25,046 bases of DNA from Bacillota bacterium (lineage in GTDB: Bacteria; Bacillota; Clostridia; Christensenellales; CAG-138), in contig JAEWYO010000064.1 in assembly GCA_023395595.1 (NCBI GenBank), positions 1-25,046 of the forward strand, given 5' to 3'. Each line of letters starts with the position of its first letter. Positions within the stretch are counted from its first letter, which is position 1. Below are positions 1-8,115 of the stretch, one piece after another. A model generated the notes under the pieces. That model made no database searches. It saw nothing but the letters and a program-made list of their open reading frames with translations, and had not been told where the DNA came from. The position numbers and the translations under genes are program-made.

Positions 1-702
1 GAGCCGAAAAACCCGTTTGTTGCGGACTTCATCGGAGAGAGCAACATCATCCCCGGTATCATGCTTCAGGATTTTAAAGTGCGCATGAACGGCGTTGTCT
101 ACGATTGCGTGGACAAAGGCTTTGGCAAAAACACCGAGGTGGACGTAGTCGTGCGCCCGGAGGACATCGACATCGTCCCCGCTGAAGGTGCGCGCGTAGT
201 CGGCAAAGCCGTCTCCGTTGTGTTCATGGGCGTGCATTACGAGGTTGACGTGGATTGCGGTGGTTACGAGTGGATCATCCAAACCACGGATTATGTGGAG
301 CGCGGGCAGGTGGTCGGTATCTCGATTCCGCCGGATGCGATTCATATTATGAAGAAAACGCAGCAGACAAACCTTTTCGATGCGGTTGCTTATCCAGACG
401 ATGGCGAGGTGGATATCCTCGGTTATCGTTTTGCCTGCAAGGGTTTGGAAACGTTTGAAACCAAGGACGACGTTCTGGTTGCGATTGCACCGGTCGATGT
501 GCAGCTCATCCCGCCGGAAGAGAGCCAGCTCACCGGTGTTGTGCGCGCCTGCATGTTCCTCGGTACGCACTATGAAGTGACCATAGGCTGCGGTGAGGAA
601 GACTGGATTGCCTATTCGGCGGAATACATGGAATCCGGCGAAGAAATCGGAATCTCTGTCCCCGCGGACAAGATCGCGGTGAGCACAAATGAAGCAAATT
701 AA
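1..702 (+). CDS. potA: Spermidine/putrescine ABC transporter ATP-binding subunit PotA (5' truncated by window)
   Basis: Reading frame 1 is open from the first base, so the gene enters from outside the window; only the last 233 residues are seen. The first residues (EPKNPFVADFIGESN) are the typical linker after the ABC ATPase domain of PotA/MalK-type ATPases; Walker A/B and signature motifs lie upstream and cannot be checked. The visible part is two tandem TOBE-like beta domains, about nt 145-350 and 470-690, each with the pattern FxGxHYEV...CG...WI...Y.E.G...GIS.P.D.I. PotA usually has a single C-terminal TOBE module, so this looks like an internal duplication. TOBE domains contact the permeases and can bind regulatory ligand. 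The stop codon overlaps the potB start by 14 nt, which implies translational coupling. Family assignment rests largely on the following potBCD genes. Confidence 0.9.
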   Translation, partial: EPKNPFVADFIGESNIIPGIMLQDFKVRMNGVVYDCVDKGFGKNTEVDVVVRPEDIDIVPAEGARVVGKAVSVVFMGVHYEVDVDCGGYEWIIQTTDYVERGQVVGISIPPDAIHIMKKTQQTNLFDAVAYPDDGEVDILGYRFACKGLETFETKDDVLVAIAPVDVQLIPPEESQLTGVVRACMFLGTHYEVTIGCGEEDWIAYSAEYMESGEEIGISVPADKIAVSTNEAN

Positions 703-1516
703 GACAAAAAAAGCGACCCTCGCAAAAGGAATGCGCGTGCGCCGGAGTGTGTTTGCCTACCCATATGTGGTATGGATGGCGATTTTTATCCTGGCTCCGA
801 TGTTGCTCATCCTCTACTATGCGTTTACGAATGATGGCGGTGTCACGGTGGAGAACATCGTACAAGCTGCCAGCTGGGATAATCTACGGGTACTGGCGGA
901 TTCCGTCCGTTTCGCGCTGTATACGACGATTCTGTGTCTGTTGCTGGGCTTCCCCGTTGCCTACCTGCTCTCGCAAATGAAGAAACCGACGGCTGCTTTG
1001 CTCTCCGTATTTTTCATTGTGCCGATGTGGATGAATTTCCTTCTGCGCACCTATGCGTGGAAAGTGCTCCTCAGCGCATTTACGAAAATTCTCTACACAG
1101 AGAGCGCGGTTCTACTCGGCATGGTTTATAACTTCCTGCCGTTTATGATTCTGCCGATCTATACGACTCTGATCAAGCTCGACAAGAGTTATATCGAAGC
1201 CGCGGCAGACCTCGGCGCAAACCCGACCAAGACGTTCCTCAAAGTTGTGTTGCCGCTCTCCATGCCGGGCATCATCTCCGGCATCACGATGGTGTTTATC
1301 CCCAGCACGACCACGTTTGCGATTTCGCAACTGCTTGGCGGCGGCAAAACGATGCTCTACGGCGACCTCATCTATATGAAGTTCATCACGGAGCAATCCT
1401 GGAACACGGGCAGCGCGTTGTCCATCATTCTGCTCGTATTCGTGCTCGTCTCCATGACGTTTATGAAGAAAGCTGAGCGTAAAACCAGTGATGAAGGAGG
1501 CGGAAGGCTATGGTAA
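689..1516 (+). CDS. potB: Spermidine/putrescine ABC transporter permease PotB
   Basis: This 275-residue inner-membrane permease of a type I ABC importer has about six hydrophobic segments, beginning near residues 24-45. The cytoplasmic EAA coupling loop is clear at residues 170-194 (EAAADLGANP then LPLSMPGI); it docks on the PotA ATPase. Length matches PotB/PotH family members (about 275-285 aa). The gene overlaps the end of potA by 14 nt and the start of potC by 7 nt, so the three are one transcription unit. With PotC it forms the membrane channel for polyamines delivered by PotD. Substrate choice between spermidine and putrescine cannot be read from the permease. Confidence 0.93.
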   Translation: MKQIKTKKATLAKGMRVRRSVFAYPYVVWMAIFILAPMLLILYYAFTNDGGVTVENIVQAASWDNLRVLADSVRFALYTTILCLLLGFPVAYLLSQMKKPTAALLSVFFIVPMWMNFLLRTYAWKVLLSAFTKILYTESAVLLGMVYNFLPFMILPIYTTLIKLDKSYIEAAADLGANPTKTFLKVVLPLSMPGIISGITMVFIPSTTTFAISQLLGGGKTMLYGDLIYMKFITEQSWNTGSALSIILLVFVLVSMTFMKKAERKTSDEGGGRLW

Positions 1517-2319
1517 ACCGCCTGAAGAAGTTCTTTTCCGGCACATATTTGGGGCTTATGCTCGTGTTTCTCTATGCGCCGATTTTGATCTTGATCGTTT
1601 TCTCGTTCAACCAGAGTAAGACGCTCGGCAATTGGACGGGATTCACCTTTGACTGGTATGCGCAGCTGTTCCGCACGCCGGAGATTACAGATGCGCTTGC
1701 GGTGACACTCTCTGTAGCCGCGATTTCGTCCATCGTTGCAACCATGCTCGGCACTCTTGCCGCAATCGGGCTGCACGCGATGAAGCGGCGCGACCGTATG
1801 CTTCTGGAGAACATCAGCCAACTTCCGATGGTCAACCCCGACCTCGTCACCGGTATCTCGCTGATGCTGCTGTTCCTGTTTGTGGGACTGCGGGATGGAT
1901 ATTCGCGCCTGCTGATTGCGCATATCACCTTCAACCTGCCATACGTGATCTTCTCCGTTTTGCCGAAGCTGCGGCAGAGTTCGGATATGCTCTATGAGGC
2001 GGCGCTGGACCTCGGTTGTACGCCGATGCAGGCAATTCAAAAGGTGGTCATCCCGGACATCATGCCGGGTATCGTCTCTGGTCTGATCATGGCGTTCACG
2101 CTCTCGTTGGACGATTTCGTAATCAGCTTCTTTGCCGGAAATGGCGTGGATAACCTTTCGATGTATATCTACGCTTCCGCACGCCGCGGCGTGAACCCCG
2201 CGCTCTCGACGATCATCTTTGTGCCGGTGGTTACCCTGCTTCTCATCGTCAACCTCAAGAGCATTCGCGAGGAACGAAACGCAGAGTTGCAGAGTAAGAA
2301 AGTCGGCATGAAGCGTTAG
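1510..2319 (+). CDS. potC: Spermidine/putrescine ABC transporter permease PotC
   Basis: This second permease subunit has 269 residues, with a first TM at about residues 12-33 and an EAA loop at about 163-188 (EAALDLGCTP then IPDIMPGI). The downstream phrase LDDFVISFF is typical of PotC. The start ATG lies inside the last codons of potB and is preceded by a strong AGGAGG at about 1496-1501, which fixes this start. It ends in TAG. It pairs with PotB to form the polyamine translocation path and takes its energy from PotA. A short G+C-rich hairpin separates it from potD. Confidence 0.93.
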   Translation: MVNRLKKFFSGTYLGLMLVFLYAPILILIVFSFNQSKTLGNWTGFTFDWYAQLFRTPEITDALAVTLSVAAISSIVATMLGTLAAIGLHAMKRRDRMLLENISQLPMVNPDLVTGISLMLLFLFVGLRDGYSRLLIAHITFNLPYVIFSVLPKLRQSSDMLYEAALDLGCTPMQAIQKVVIPDIMPGIVSGLIMAFTLSLDDFVISFFAGNGVDNLSMYIYASARRGVNPALSTIIFVPVVTLLLIVNLKSIREERNAELQSKKVGMKR

Positions 2320-2331
2320 CCGCTCTCCCCT

Positions 2332-2346
2332 TGCCGCGCGGCGGCA
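2332..2346 (+). other. Intercistronic hairpin between potC and potD
   Basis: TGCCGC / GCGGCA form a perfect 6-bp stem around a GCG triloop, 13 nt after the potC stop. No U-tract follows, so it is not an intrinsic terminator. Hairpins before binding-protein genes in ABC operons often mark mRNA processing or 3'-end protection; that role is inferred here. Confidence 0.35.
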
Positions 2347-2391
2347 GAAATGATAGAACTTCACGATCCATTACACTAGGAGGAAACAAAC

Positions 2392-3438
2392 ATGAAAATC
2401 TGGAAAAAAGTCGTCTGCTTGGCGCTTGCCCTGGCGCTCTCGCTCTCGCTCTTTGCCTGCGGAGGCGGCAAGAGCAAAGTCACCCTAAACGTGCTCAACT
2501 GGGGTGATTATATCGATCCGCAGTTGCTGCGGCAGTTTGAAGACGAAACCGGCATCGCGGTTAAATACACGACCATGACCAGCAACGAGGAAATGCTCGT
2601 CAAGCTCGCCTCGGCGGACAATATCTATGACGTGTGCTTCCCTTCGGACTATCTGATTGAGAAACTCGTGGCGGATGATCTGCTTTACCCGATCAACAAG
2701 ACTAGTATCCCGAATCTGAGCAACATCGACTCCCGTTTTCTGAATCTCTCGTTTGATCCGGACAACACCTACAGCGTGCCGTATATGTGGGGCACCGTTG
2801 GCATTCTCTACAACAAGACGATGGTCAGTGACACTGTCGATAGCTGGAATATCCTCTGGGATGCAAAGTACACAGGACAAATTCTGATGTATGACAGCAT
2901 GCGCGATACCATCGGCATCACGCTCAAGAAGCTGGGTTACGACATCAATACCCGTAACGAGGCCGACATCCTCGCCGCGCAGGAAGCACTAATCGAGCAA
3001 AAACCACTCGTGCGCGCCTATCTCACCGACGACATCAAGATGGAACTCATCAACGGCAGCGCTGCCATGGGCGTTGTATATTCTGGCGACGCGGTCTACT
3101 GCATCTCCGAAAACCCCGACCTTGCCTACGCCGTGCCGAAAGAGGGCAGCAACGTCTGGTTCGACAACATCATCATCCCAAAAACCTCCAAGCACACTGT
3201 GGAAGCGGAGCAGTTCATCAACTTCCTCTGCGATGCAAAGGTTGCCGCGCAAAACTCGGAGTACATCGGTTTCTCCACGCCAAACGCAGAAGCGCTCAAG
3301 CTGATGGACCCGTCCTATGCCGCAGATCCGACTTACAATCCCCCGCAGGACGTGCTGGATCGCTGCCAGATCTTCCAAGACCTCGGCGATTTCGTCAAAG
3401 CGTTCTCGGATGCCTGGACAAAGGTAAAAGCCGCATAA
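2392..3438 (+). CDS. potD: Polyamine-binding lipoprotein PotD
   Basis: This 348-residue solute-binding protein starts with a lipoprotein signal peptide: KK at residues 5-6, a hydrophobic core, and lipobox LFAC with Cys23 as the lipidation site. It would therefore be anchored on the outer face of the membrane. The mature part has the LNWGDYI strand (34-41) and VWFDN (255-259). By alignment memory, Trp256 and Asp258 correspond to the Trp/Asp pair that holds the polyamine amine groups in E. coli PotD. The start is set by AGGAGG at 2381-2386. It is the last gene of the pot operon and precedes a strong terminator. It could favour spermidine or putrescine; the sequence does not decide. Confidence 0.93.
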   Translation: MKIWKKVVCLALALALSLSLFACGGGKSKVTLNVLNWGDYIDPQLLRQFEDETGIAVKYTTMTSNEEMLVKLASADNIYDVCFPSDYLIEKLVADDLLYPINKTSIPNLSNIDSRFLNLSFDPDNTYSVPYMWGTVGILYNKTMVSDTVDSWNILWDAKYTGQILMYDSMRDTIGITLKKLGYDINTRNEADILAAQEALIEQKPLVRAYLTDDIKMELINGSAAMGVVYSGDAVYCISENPDLAYAVPKEGSNVWFDNIIIPKTSKHTVEAEQFINFLCDAKVAAQNSEYIGFSTPNAEALKLMDPSYAADPTYNPPQDVLDRCQIFQDLGDFVKAFSDAWTKVKAA

Positions 3439-3454
3439 ACAGCATAAGAAACAC

Positions 3455-3487
3455 AAAGAGCGGATCAAATGCGATCCGCTCTTTTCT
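3455..3487 (+). terminator. Intrinsic terminator after potD, probably bidirectional
   Basis: A perfect stem AAAGAGCGGATC / GATCCGCTCTTT surrounds the 6-nt loop AAATGC, followed by T-rich sequence on the plus strand. The complement also ends in a T-rich run, so it can stop both potD and the convergent gene that ends at 3512. Confidence 0.9.
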
Positions 3488-3511
3488 ATCATGTACTTGT
3501 ATAAATTTGAA

Positions 3512-4873
3512 TTACTTTGCTTTGGCGATCTCGTCCATTGCGATGGCTTCCAGCTCTTCGTTGCTCATCACCGTTGTGCGGCAGGCTTCGTAGAGCGTAT
3601 CAATGCGGTCTTTGATCGCGGAAACGACTGGGTTGCGCTTGTCGATGTCGATGCCCATGTGGGTGTTGAGCCAGTACGCGATGCCCGCTGTTCCGCTGTG
3701 CGCGTCCACCATGACCTCCGCCGGACGGTTGAGAATCTTACCGGTGTTGAAGATGCTGTAGATGCGCTCGTCCTTGAGCAAGCCGTCCGCGTGGATGCCT
3801 GCGCGGGTGCTGTTGAAGTTTTTGCCGACAAATGGCGTCATCGGCGGAATCTCGTAGCCGATATCCTTTTCAAAGAAGTCGGCAATCTCTGTAATGACCT
3901 CGAGGTTCATGCCGTCCGTATCGCCGCGCAGAGAGCAGTACTCCATGACCATGCCCTCCAGCGGGCAATTGCCCGTGCGCTCACCGATGCCGAGCAGTGA
4001 GCAGTTTGCGGCGGAAGCCCCGTAGAGCCATGCAGCAGCCGCGTTTGAGACGGCCTTGTAGAAATCGTTATGTCCATGCCATTCAAGCAAGGAGCTCGGC
4101 ACATTGCCATAATGCCGCAGCCCGTAGATGATGCCCGGCACGCTGCGCGGGAGGCTAGCGCCCGGATATGCAACGCCGAGACCGAGCGTATCACAGCAGC
4201 GAATCTTGATCGGGATTCCGGCTTCTTCCGAAAGCCCGGCTAACGCATGGGCAAACGGTACGACGAAACCGTAAAAATCCGCGCGGGTGATGTCTTCAAA
4301 ATGGCAGCGCGGAACGATGCCGCGATCCAGCGCCATCTTGACCACGCCGAGGTACTTGTCCATCGCCTGCTTGCGCGTCAGGTTCATCTTGTGGAAGATG
4401 TGATAGTCCGAGCAGGAGACAAGAATCCCTGTCTCGCGCACACCTAGTTCTTTGACGAGATTGAAGTCGCTCTCGGTCGCACGAATCCAAGTTGTAATCT
4501 CCGGGAAACGATATCCCCGGTCTCGGCACATCTCCAGCGCCTGGCGATCCTGCTGGCTATAGACGAAAAACTCACTCTGGCGAATCAGCCCATTCGGGCC
4601 GCCGAGCTCGTGCATCATGTCAAACAGACGCAAAATTTGCTCTGCCGTAAACGGCGCGCGAGACTGCTGTCCGTCTCGGAAGGTCGTATCAGTGATCCAG
4701 ATATCCTTCGGCATGCGCATGGGCACGAGACGCTGGTTGAACGCAATCTTCGGAATCTCGTCAAAGTTGAAGATTTCCGTGAACAGGTTCGCTTCCGGCA
4801 CATCCTGCACATCATACTCATAATAGTTCTCGCGCAGTAAGTTCGTGTGGTCATCAAAAACGATCTTGCTCAT
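3512..4873 (-). CDS. Pyruvate-carboxyltransferase-fold acyl transferase (isopropylmalate/homocitrate/Re-citrate synthase group)
   Basis: This 453-residue enzyme has an HMGL-like TIM barrel. Visible motifs are DTTFRDGQQ (62-70, the metal-binding Asp and catalytic Arg), HGHND (266-270, the HxH metal ligands) and GIGERTGN (295-302, the family glycine-rich signature), then RAGIHADG (357-364). Family members join acetyl-CoA to a 2-oxo acid: oxovalerate, oxoglutarate, pyruvate or oxaloacetate. The protein lacks an obvious C-terminal leucine-regulatory LeuA domain and has a roughly 55-residue N-terminal extension before the barrel. A single-gene unit with no leu or lys neighbours argues against a standard LeuA; Re-citrate synthase, as described from Clostridium kluyveri, is a serious alternative. 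Substrate is not assignable by eye. The start is fixed by AGGAGG just upstream (about 4880-4885). Confidence 0.85.
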   Translation of the reverse strand: MSKIVFDDHTNLLRENYYEYDVQDVPEANLFTEIFNFDEIPKIAFNQRLVPMRMPKDIWITDTTFRDGQQSRAPFTAEQILRLFDMMHELGGPNGLIRQSEFFVYSQQDRQALEMCRDRGYRFPEITTWIRATESDFNLVKELGVRETGILVSCSDYHIFHKMNLTRKQAMDKYLGVVKMALDRGIVPRCHFEDITRADFYGFVVPFAHALAGLSEEAGIPIKIRCCDTLGLGVAYPGASLPRSVPGIIYGLRHYGNVPSSLLEWHGHNDFYKAVSNAAAAWLYGASAANCSLLGIGERTGNCPLEGMVMEYCSLRGDTDGMNLEVITEIADFFEKDIGYEIPPMTPFVGKNFNSTRAGIHADGLLKDERIYSIFNTGKILNRPAEVMVDAHSGTAGIAYWLNTHMGIDIDKRNPVVSAIKDRIDTLYEACRTTVMSNEELEAIAMDEIAKAK

Positions 4874-4926
4874 TGTTCCCCTCCTCGTAGCATGCTTGCA
4901 TGCTTGTATACAATAATTTATCGATT

Positions 4927-4955
4927 ATTATATCAGCGGCAACTGGTTGCGTCAA
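4927..4955 (-). promoter_or_regulatory. Consensus promoter for the 3512-4873 gene
   Basis: On the minus strand, TTGACG (4950-4955) and TATAAT (4927-4932) are separated by exactly 17 nt. The predicted start is near 4920, giving a 5' UTR of about 45 nt. That UTR holds a tandem 8-mer GCATGCTT (4890-4905 on the plus strand) just ahead of the ribosome binding site. The rest of the 4874-5241 intergenic region holds this promoter, the divergent promoter for the next gene, and A+T-rich sequence without a recognisable gene. Confidence 0.85.
4939..4950. promoter_or_regulatory. Operator-like palindrome inside the promoter spacer
   Basis: GCAAC TG GTTGC is a perfect 5-bp inverted repeat with a 2-nt centre. 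It sits between the -35 and -10 boxes and touches the -35. A protein bound here would exclude RNA polymerase. The left side extends to GCGGCAAC, the same half-site that appears in the palindrome at 24082-24097. Regulator unknown. Confidence 0.45.
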
Positions 4956-5167
4956 GGCAAAAAACCTTGATTTTTCGGGATTTATGCGTCGAATTTGTAT
5001 ATACTTACATATCAAATTATATATGATTCATTCTTGTCTCTTCCGGTGAACTCCATATTCACCCCGATGGTACGATATTGATTTGATTATTTCTCTTGTA
5101 CATCTCGCGTCTTACTATTTCAATTTTGTCCTGCGGGCAAACGTTTTGTCGAGAAATCCCCCGCTCG

Positions 5168-5196
5168 TTGACACAGAAGAGATTCGTTTTTATACT
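5168..5196 (+). promoter_or_regulatory. Promoter for the DUF4230 gene
   Basis: Perfect -35 TTGACA (5168-5173), 17-nt spacer, -10 TATACT (5191-5196). The predicted start is near 5203, about 40 nt before the ATG at 5242. This supports the 5242 start over the earlier in-frame ATG at 5083, which would lie upstream of the promoter. Confidence 0.85.
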
Positions 5197-5241
5197 GTTT
5201 GTATAGAGCCGTCCGACAATCAGGCAAGGAGGATTTTTTGC

Positions 5242-6072
5242 ATGACCGAGCAAAACCGTCCGAGCGCAGATCATCTGCGGGATGAAGTGCGCTCCTCAGC
5301 TGTGCGCGAAGAAGCGGCGCGCAAAAGCCGCCGCACACAGCAAGATGAAATCGAGCGCTATGACCGCGAGCCGCGTGGCAGATTTCATCTACACCATCCT
5401 AAATGGATCTTCCGCGGTGTCGTGCTGATTGCGGTGCTGATCGCTGTGCTCTTCCTTCTGCCCAAGGTAAAAGATCTGCTCACGCCGGATATCAACATCG
5501 ACATGCCGGATTCGCTCAACAACCTCCTTCCCGACGAGAAGATGGGCTATAGCAAGTTCGATTTTTCCGATGCGATCCTTGGCGAATCCCGTACAAGAAG
5601 TGATTTTGTCGTGCTGGAGCAGGACGTCACCGTCTCGACGCGCGTGTCCCAGGCGCTTGCCAATCTTGCGCTGTTTGAGAAATCGCAGGTCGTTCGTTCC
5701 TATGGCACGGGCGTGTATACTGTCGATCTCTCCAAACTATCTGCCGCCAATGTTGGCTACGACAGCAAGCTCAATCTCGTGACGATCACAATACCGCATG
5801 CTGCGCTCGCTTACGTTACCGTGGACGTCGAGAAAGCTGAATTTGAAGAGACCAAGAAAGCGTTGTTTGCCTTTGGCGAAATCAAGTTGACCAACGAGCA
5901 GCTCAACCTGCTGGAGCAAAACATTCAGGACGCGATGAAAGAACAGCTCATCAGCACCGACATGCTTGCAAAGGCGGACACAGCGGCGCTTTCGCAGGTG
6001 CAGAAGCTGTTTGAGCCAATCGCAAGAACGGTCGACCCCGCAATTATTCTCGCCGTCGTGTTTTCCGCCTAA
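5242..6072 (+). CDS. Membrane-anchored DUF4230 family protein
   Basis: This 276-residue protein has a charged cytoplasmic N-terminus (residues 1-55), one TM helix at about 56-73, and a soluble extracytoplasmic domain. The domain carries the DUF4230-like pattern: strands beginning with a TRVSQALANL segment, the TGVYTVDLSKL and LVTITIPHA strands, a long helix of repeated EQL/LEQN character, and a hydrophobic end. The function of DUF4230 is not known. The start is fixed by AAGGAGG at 5227-5233, eight nt ahead of ATG. It stands alone between its own promoter and terminator. I am fairly sure of the topology and less sure of the family name. Confidence 0.8.
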   Translation: MTEQNRPSADHLRDEVRSSAVREEAARKSRRTQQDEIERYDREPRGRFHLHHPKWIFRGVVLIAVLIAVLFLLPKVKDLLTPDINIDMPDSLNNLLPDEKMGYSKFDFSDAILGESRTRSDFVVLEQDVTVSTRVSQALANLALFEKSQVVRSYGTGVYTVDLSKLSAANVGYDSKLNLVTITIPHAALAYVTVDVEKAEFEETKKALFAFGEIKLTNEQLNLLEQNIQDAMKEQLISTDMLAKADTAALSQVQKLFEPIARTVDPAIILAVVFSA

Positions 6073-6089
6073 AAACCACAGTCAAACAC

Positions 6090-6124
6090 AAAGCCGCCCG
6101 CATATTCAGCCGGGCGGCTTTTGC
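6090..6124 (+). terminator. Intrinsic terminator, probably bidirectional
   Basis: AAGCCGCCCG / CGGGCGGCTT form a perfect 10-bp stem (6091-6100 with 6111-6120), followed by TTT on the plus strand. The minus strand reads CGGCTTTGTGTTT after the stem, so it may also serve the convergent operon that ends at 6147. Confidence 0.88.
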
Positions 6125-6146
6125 ATGTTGCATTCACGCAGAGAAT

Positions 6147-7268
6147 TTATTCGACGATTTTCTCGAATCCGTCTTCATCATGGAGCTGTGCGGCTTCGTC
6201 GGTTGCTGTCTCATGCACGCGCGTCTTCCCGCGGGAAATCTGTCTAGGTGCATGTTCCAGTGCTTGCTCATGTTCACGTTCAACCTCGGAAACCGCTTCG
6301 GCAAGCACTTCTTCCTCGTCTTGTTCCCGTTCACGCGGTGTTTTTCTCCGTCGGTGCGGTTTCTCCGGTTCAAGCGGTTGTGTTTCCGTCTCCTCTTCCG
6401 TCCCGGCTGTTGCCTCGTCGAGAGAAAACGTTTCCTCTTCCTCTGCACTTGTGACGGGTTCCAGACGAAGCAGATAGGCAGCAACACCGCATATCATGAT
6501 ACACGCCAGCGCCGCGCCAAAGGCGAGGATTGCGGTCGTACGAACCGCGAATACCTCCGATGTCGGACGCGCTGCGATCAGCGTTACGCCGCCCTGCGTG
6601 CGCCGCAGGCACAGGTTGCCGGACTCGTAAAAGGAACCATCCGCGCCGGCCTCCGCAGGGAAAAGCACGTCTCCACCGTAAGGCATGTCGCTTGTAATCG
6701 AATCTGCGCCGGAGAGCGCAAGCGCATCCCTGACATGCGCGTCTGCACGCGTCAGGAGCACAAATCCTTCGATGTCCGAGCGGCCAACGCAGGCATAGAG
6801 TCTGGTTGGATCGCTCTTGTCCTGCTGGGAAATCGTCGCTGTCGGGTCGTCGGCTGCCGCCATCGTCCACTGGAACGCTTCTTGCGTGCCAAGCGCAGAG
6901 CCAACGCTTGCCGCATCGGAAGATGCAATCAACGTGCCTTCCAGATTCGCTACATCAATTCTGTCAATTGAAAGCTGGCTGCAAAGCGCTGAGAGCGCAT
7001 CACTTGCCAAAAGCGTATCGTCATGCGTCAGAAAGCGGGAAACCGCTGCTGCCTTGCTCAGTAAATTCTCTTCCTGCGCTGCAATCATCGGGTCTGCCAA
7101 TTTGTCGCTTGCTTCGATGCGGGCAAACGCGCGATCCATCAGTAGGGTCAACTCCGTCTTTGCACGCGTTTCCATCTGCCGCGAAAACGGAATAAACGCA
7201 ATCGCAACACCGATCAACAGCAGCCCCGCCAATAATGGCACCAACCATTTTCGAAAAAACCGAACCAT
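6147..7268 (-). CDS. Two-TM membrane protein with extracytoplasmic domain and acidic cytoplasmic tail
   Basis: The 373 residues divide as follows: a basic N-terminus, TM1 at about 8-27, an extracytoplasmic region of about 215 residues, TM2 at about 244-267, and a roughly 105-residue tail rich in Glu with RRR and KPHRRRK patches. The topology and outer domain (DRIDVANLEGTLIASSD, later IEGFVLLTRAD) resemble Cache/PAS-like sensory domains such as those of chemoreceptors. No HAMP, kinase, GGDEF or methyl-accepting domain follows, so it would be a sensor without a catalytic output. It is the last gene of a minus-strand unit after CvpA (100-nt gap). I do not recognise a named family. It may be an envelope-stress or cell-wall accessory protein, but that is inference. 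Confidence 0.72.
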   Translation of the reverse strand: MVRFFRKWLVPLLAGLLLIGVAIAFIPFSRQMETRAKTELTLLMDRAFARIEASDKLADPMIAAQEENLLSKAAAVSRFLTHDDTLLASDALSALCSQLSIDRIDVANLEGTLIASSDAASVGSALGTQEAFQWTMAAADDPTATISQQDKSDPTRLYACVGRSDIEGFVLLTRADAHVRDALALSGADSITSDMPYGGDVLFPAEAGADGSFYESGNLCLRRTQGGVTLIAARPTSEVFAVRTTAILAFGAALACIMICGVAAYLLRLEPVTSAEEEETFSLDEATAGTEEETETQPLEPEKPHRRRKTPREREQDEEEVLAEAVSEVEREHEQALEHAPRQISRGKTRVHETATDEAAQLHDEDGFEKIVE

Positions 7269-7368
7269 TGATCTATCCTGCCTTTCGCGTCCATTCGTCC
7301 AAACGGCATTGTTTTGCCGCGCTGTATTGCTCTCCGCTCATCGATCACAGGCCGTCAATCAACAGCAC

Positions 7369-8076
7369 TCATGTCGATGGAATAATCGAGAGCAGGAAAT
7401 TCGCCTTGTAGAAAAACTCGCCAAAGAACGATTCGCTTAAGAATTCATATAACTTCGGCAGTACGGTCAACATGACCGGAACGATCATAAAAATGACAAA
7501 CAGCATCAACACGCCGTGAATCAGTCCGACACCCGCGCCGATGATAGCATCCCCGCGCGAAAGCACGGGAAATCCGCCGCGCCCGTATTCCACGCCGCGA
7601 ATCAGGAATCCAAGCAGCAACCGCAGAATCGTAAACAAAAGCAACAGCGCCAGAATATTGATGACTACGCAAACAATGGTCTGGTTGAAGTAGTCGCCCA
7701 GCGTGGTAACCCCGCTGCTGCTGAATGCTTCGGACGCGATGTTTTTGATCACGCAGCGATCCATCGGCAGCGGCATATCCGCGTTTTGCAGCACGGTGTG
7801 CAATTGCTCCGAAGAAATGGAGGCAATCGGAGCGCGTGTGAGCTCCACATCCGTAATTGCGACATATTCAGAGCCTTCCGTGTAATACAGAAGCATCTGA
7901 AACAGATCGGCGCTGCCTTTGACAATTCCCGACACGAGCGGAATTAGAATCCGTCCAAACAGAATCGCTACAGCCGTTGCGCAAACATTCAGCGCAGTGC
8001 TGAAAAATCCACGGTACAGTCCGCCGAGGATCGTGATTGCCAAGACCAATAGTATTGCGATGTCGATGAAGTTCAT
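7369..8076 (-). CDS. CvpA family membrane protein
   Basis: This 235-residue protein has four hydrophobic segments and the N-terminal CvpA pattern NFIDIAILLVLAITILGGLYRGF, in which a short Asp-containing start is followed by G-x-x-RGF. A second CvpA hallmark is the later glycine-rich pair DAIIGAGVGLIHGVLM. Family length is about 160-240 aa. CvpA proteins were first linked to colicin V export and are now tied to envelope homeostasis in some bacteria; the molecular role is open. The start is fixed by GAGGAAGG upstream. It lies 39 nt downstream of the DUF5711-like gene, in the same operon. The stop is TGA. Confidence 0.85.
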   Translation of the reverse strand: MNFIDIAILLVLAITILGGLYRGFFSTALNVCATAVAILFGRILIPLVSGIVKGSADLFQMLLYYTEGSEYVAITDVELTRAPIASISSEQLHTVLQNADMPLPMDRCVIKNIASEAFSSSGVTTLGDYFNQTIVCVVINILALLLLFTILRLLLGFLIRGVEYGRGGFPVLSRGDAIIGAGVGLIHGVLMLFVIFMIVPVMLTVLPKLYEFLSESFFGEFFYKANFLLSIIPST

Positions 8077-8115
8077 ACGTTTGCCTTCCTCGTTCGCACA
8101 AGACGCGCGTGTGTG

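Noticed and set aside
1372..2364. 330-residue minus-strand open frame
   Set aside because: Antisense to potC, His/Arg-rich and without a start signal; potC is certain.
5059..5274. 71-residue minus-strand open frame in the divergent intergenic region
   Set aside because: It overlaps the plus-strand promoter and the start of the DUF4230 gene and has no ribosome site or recognisable motif.
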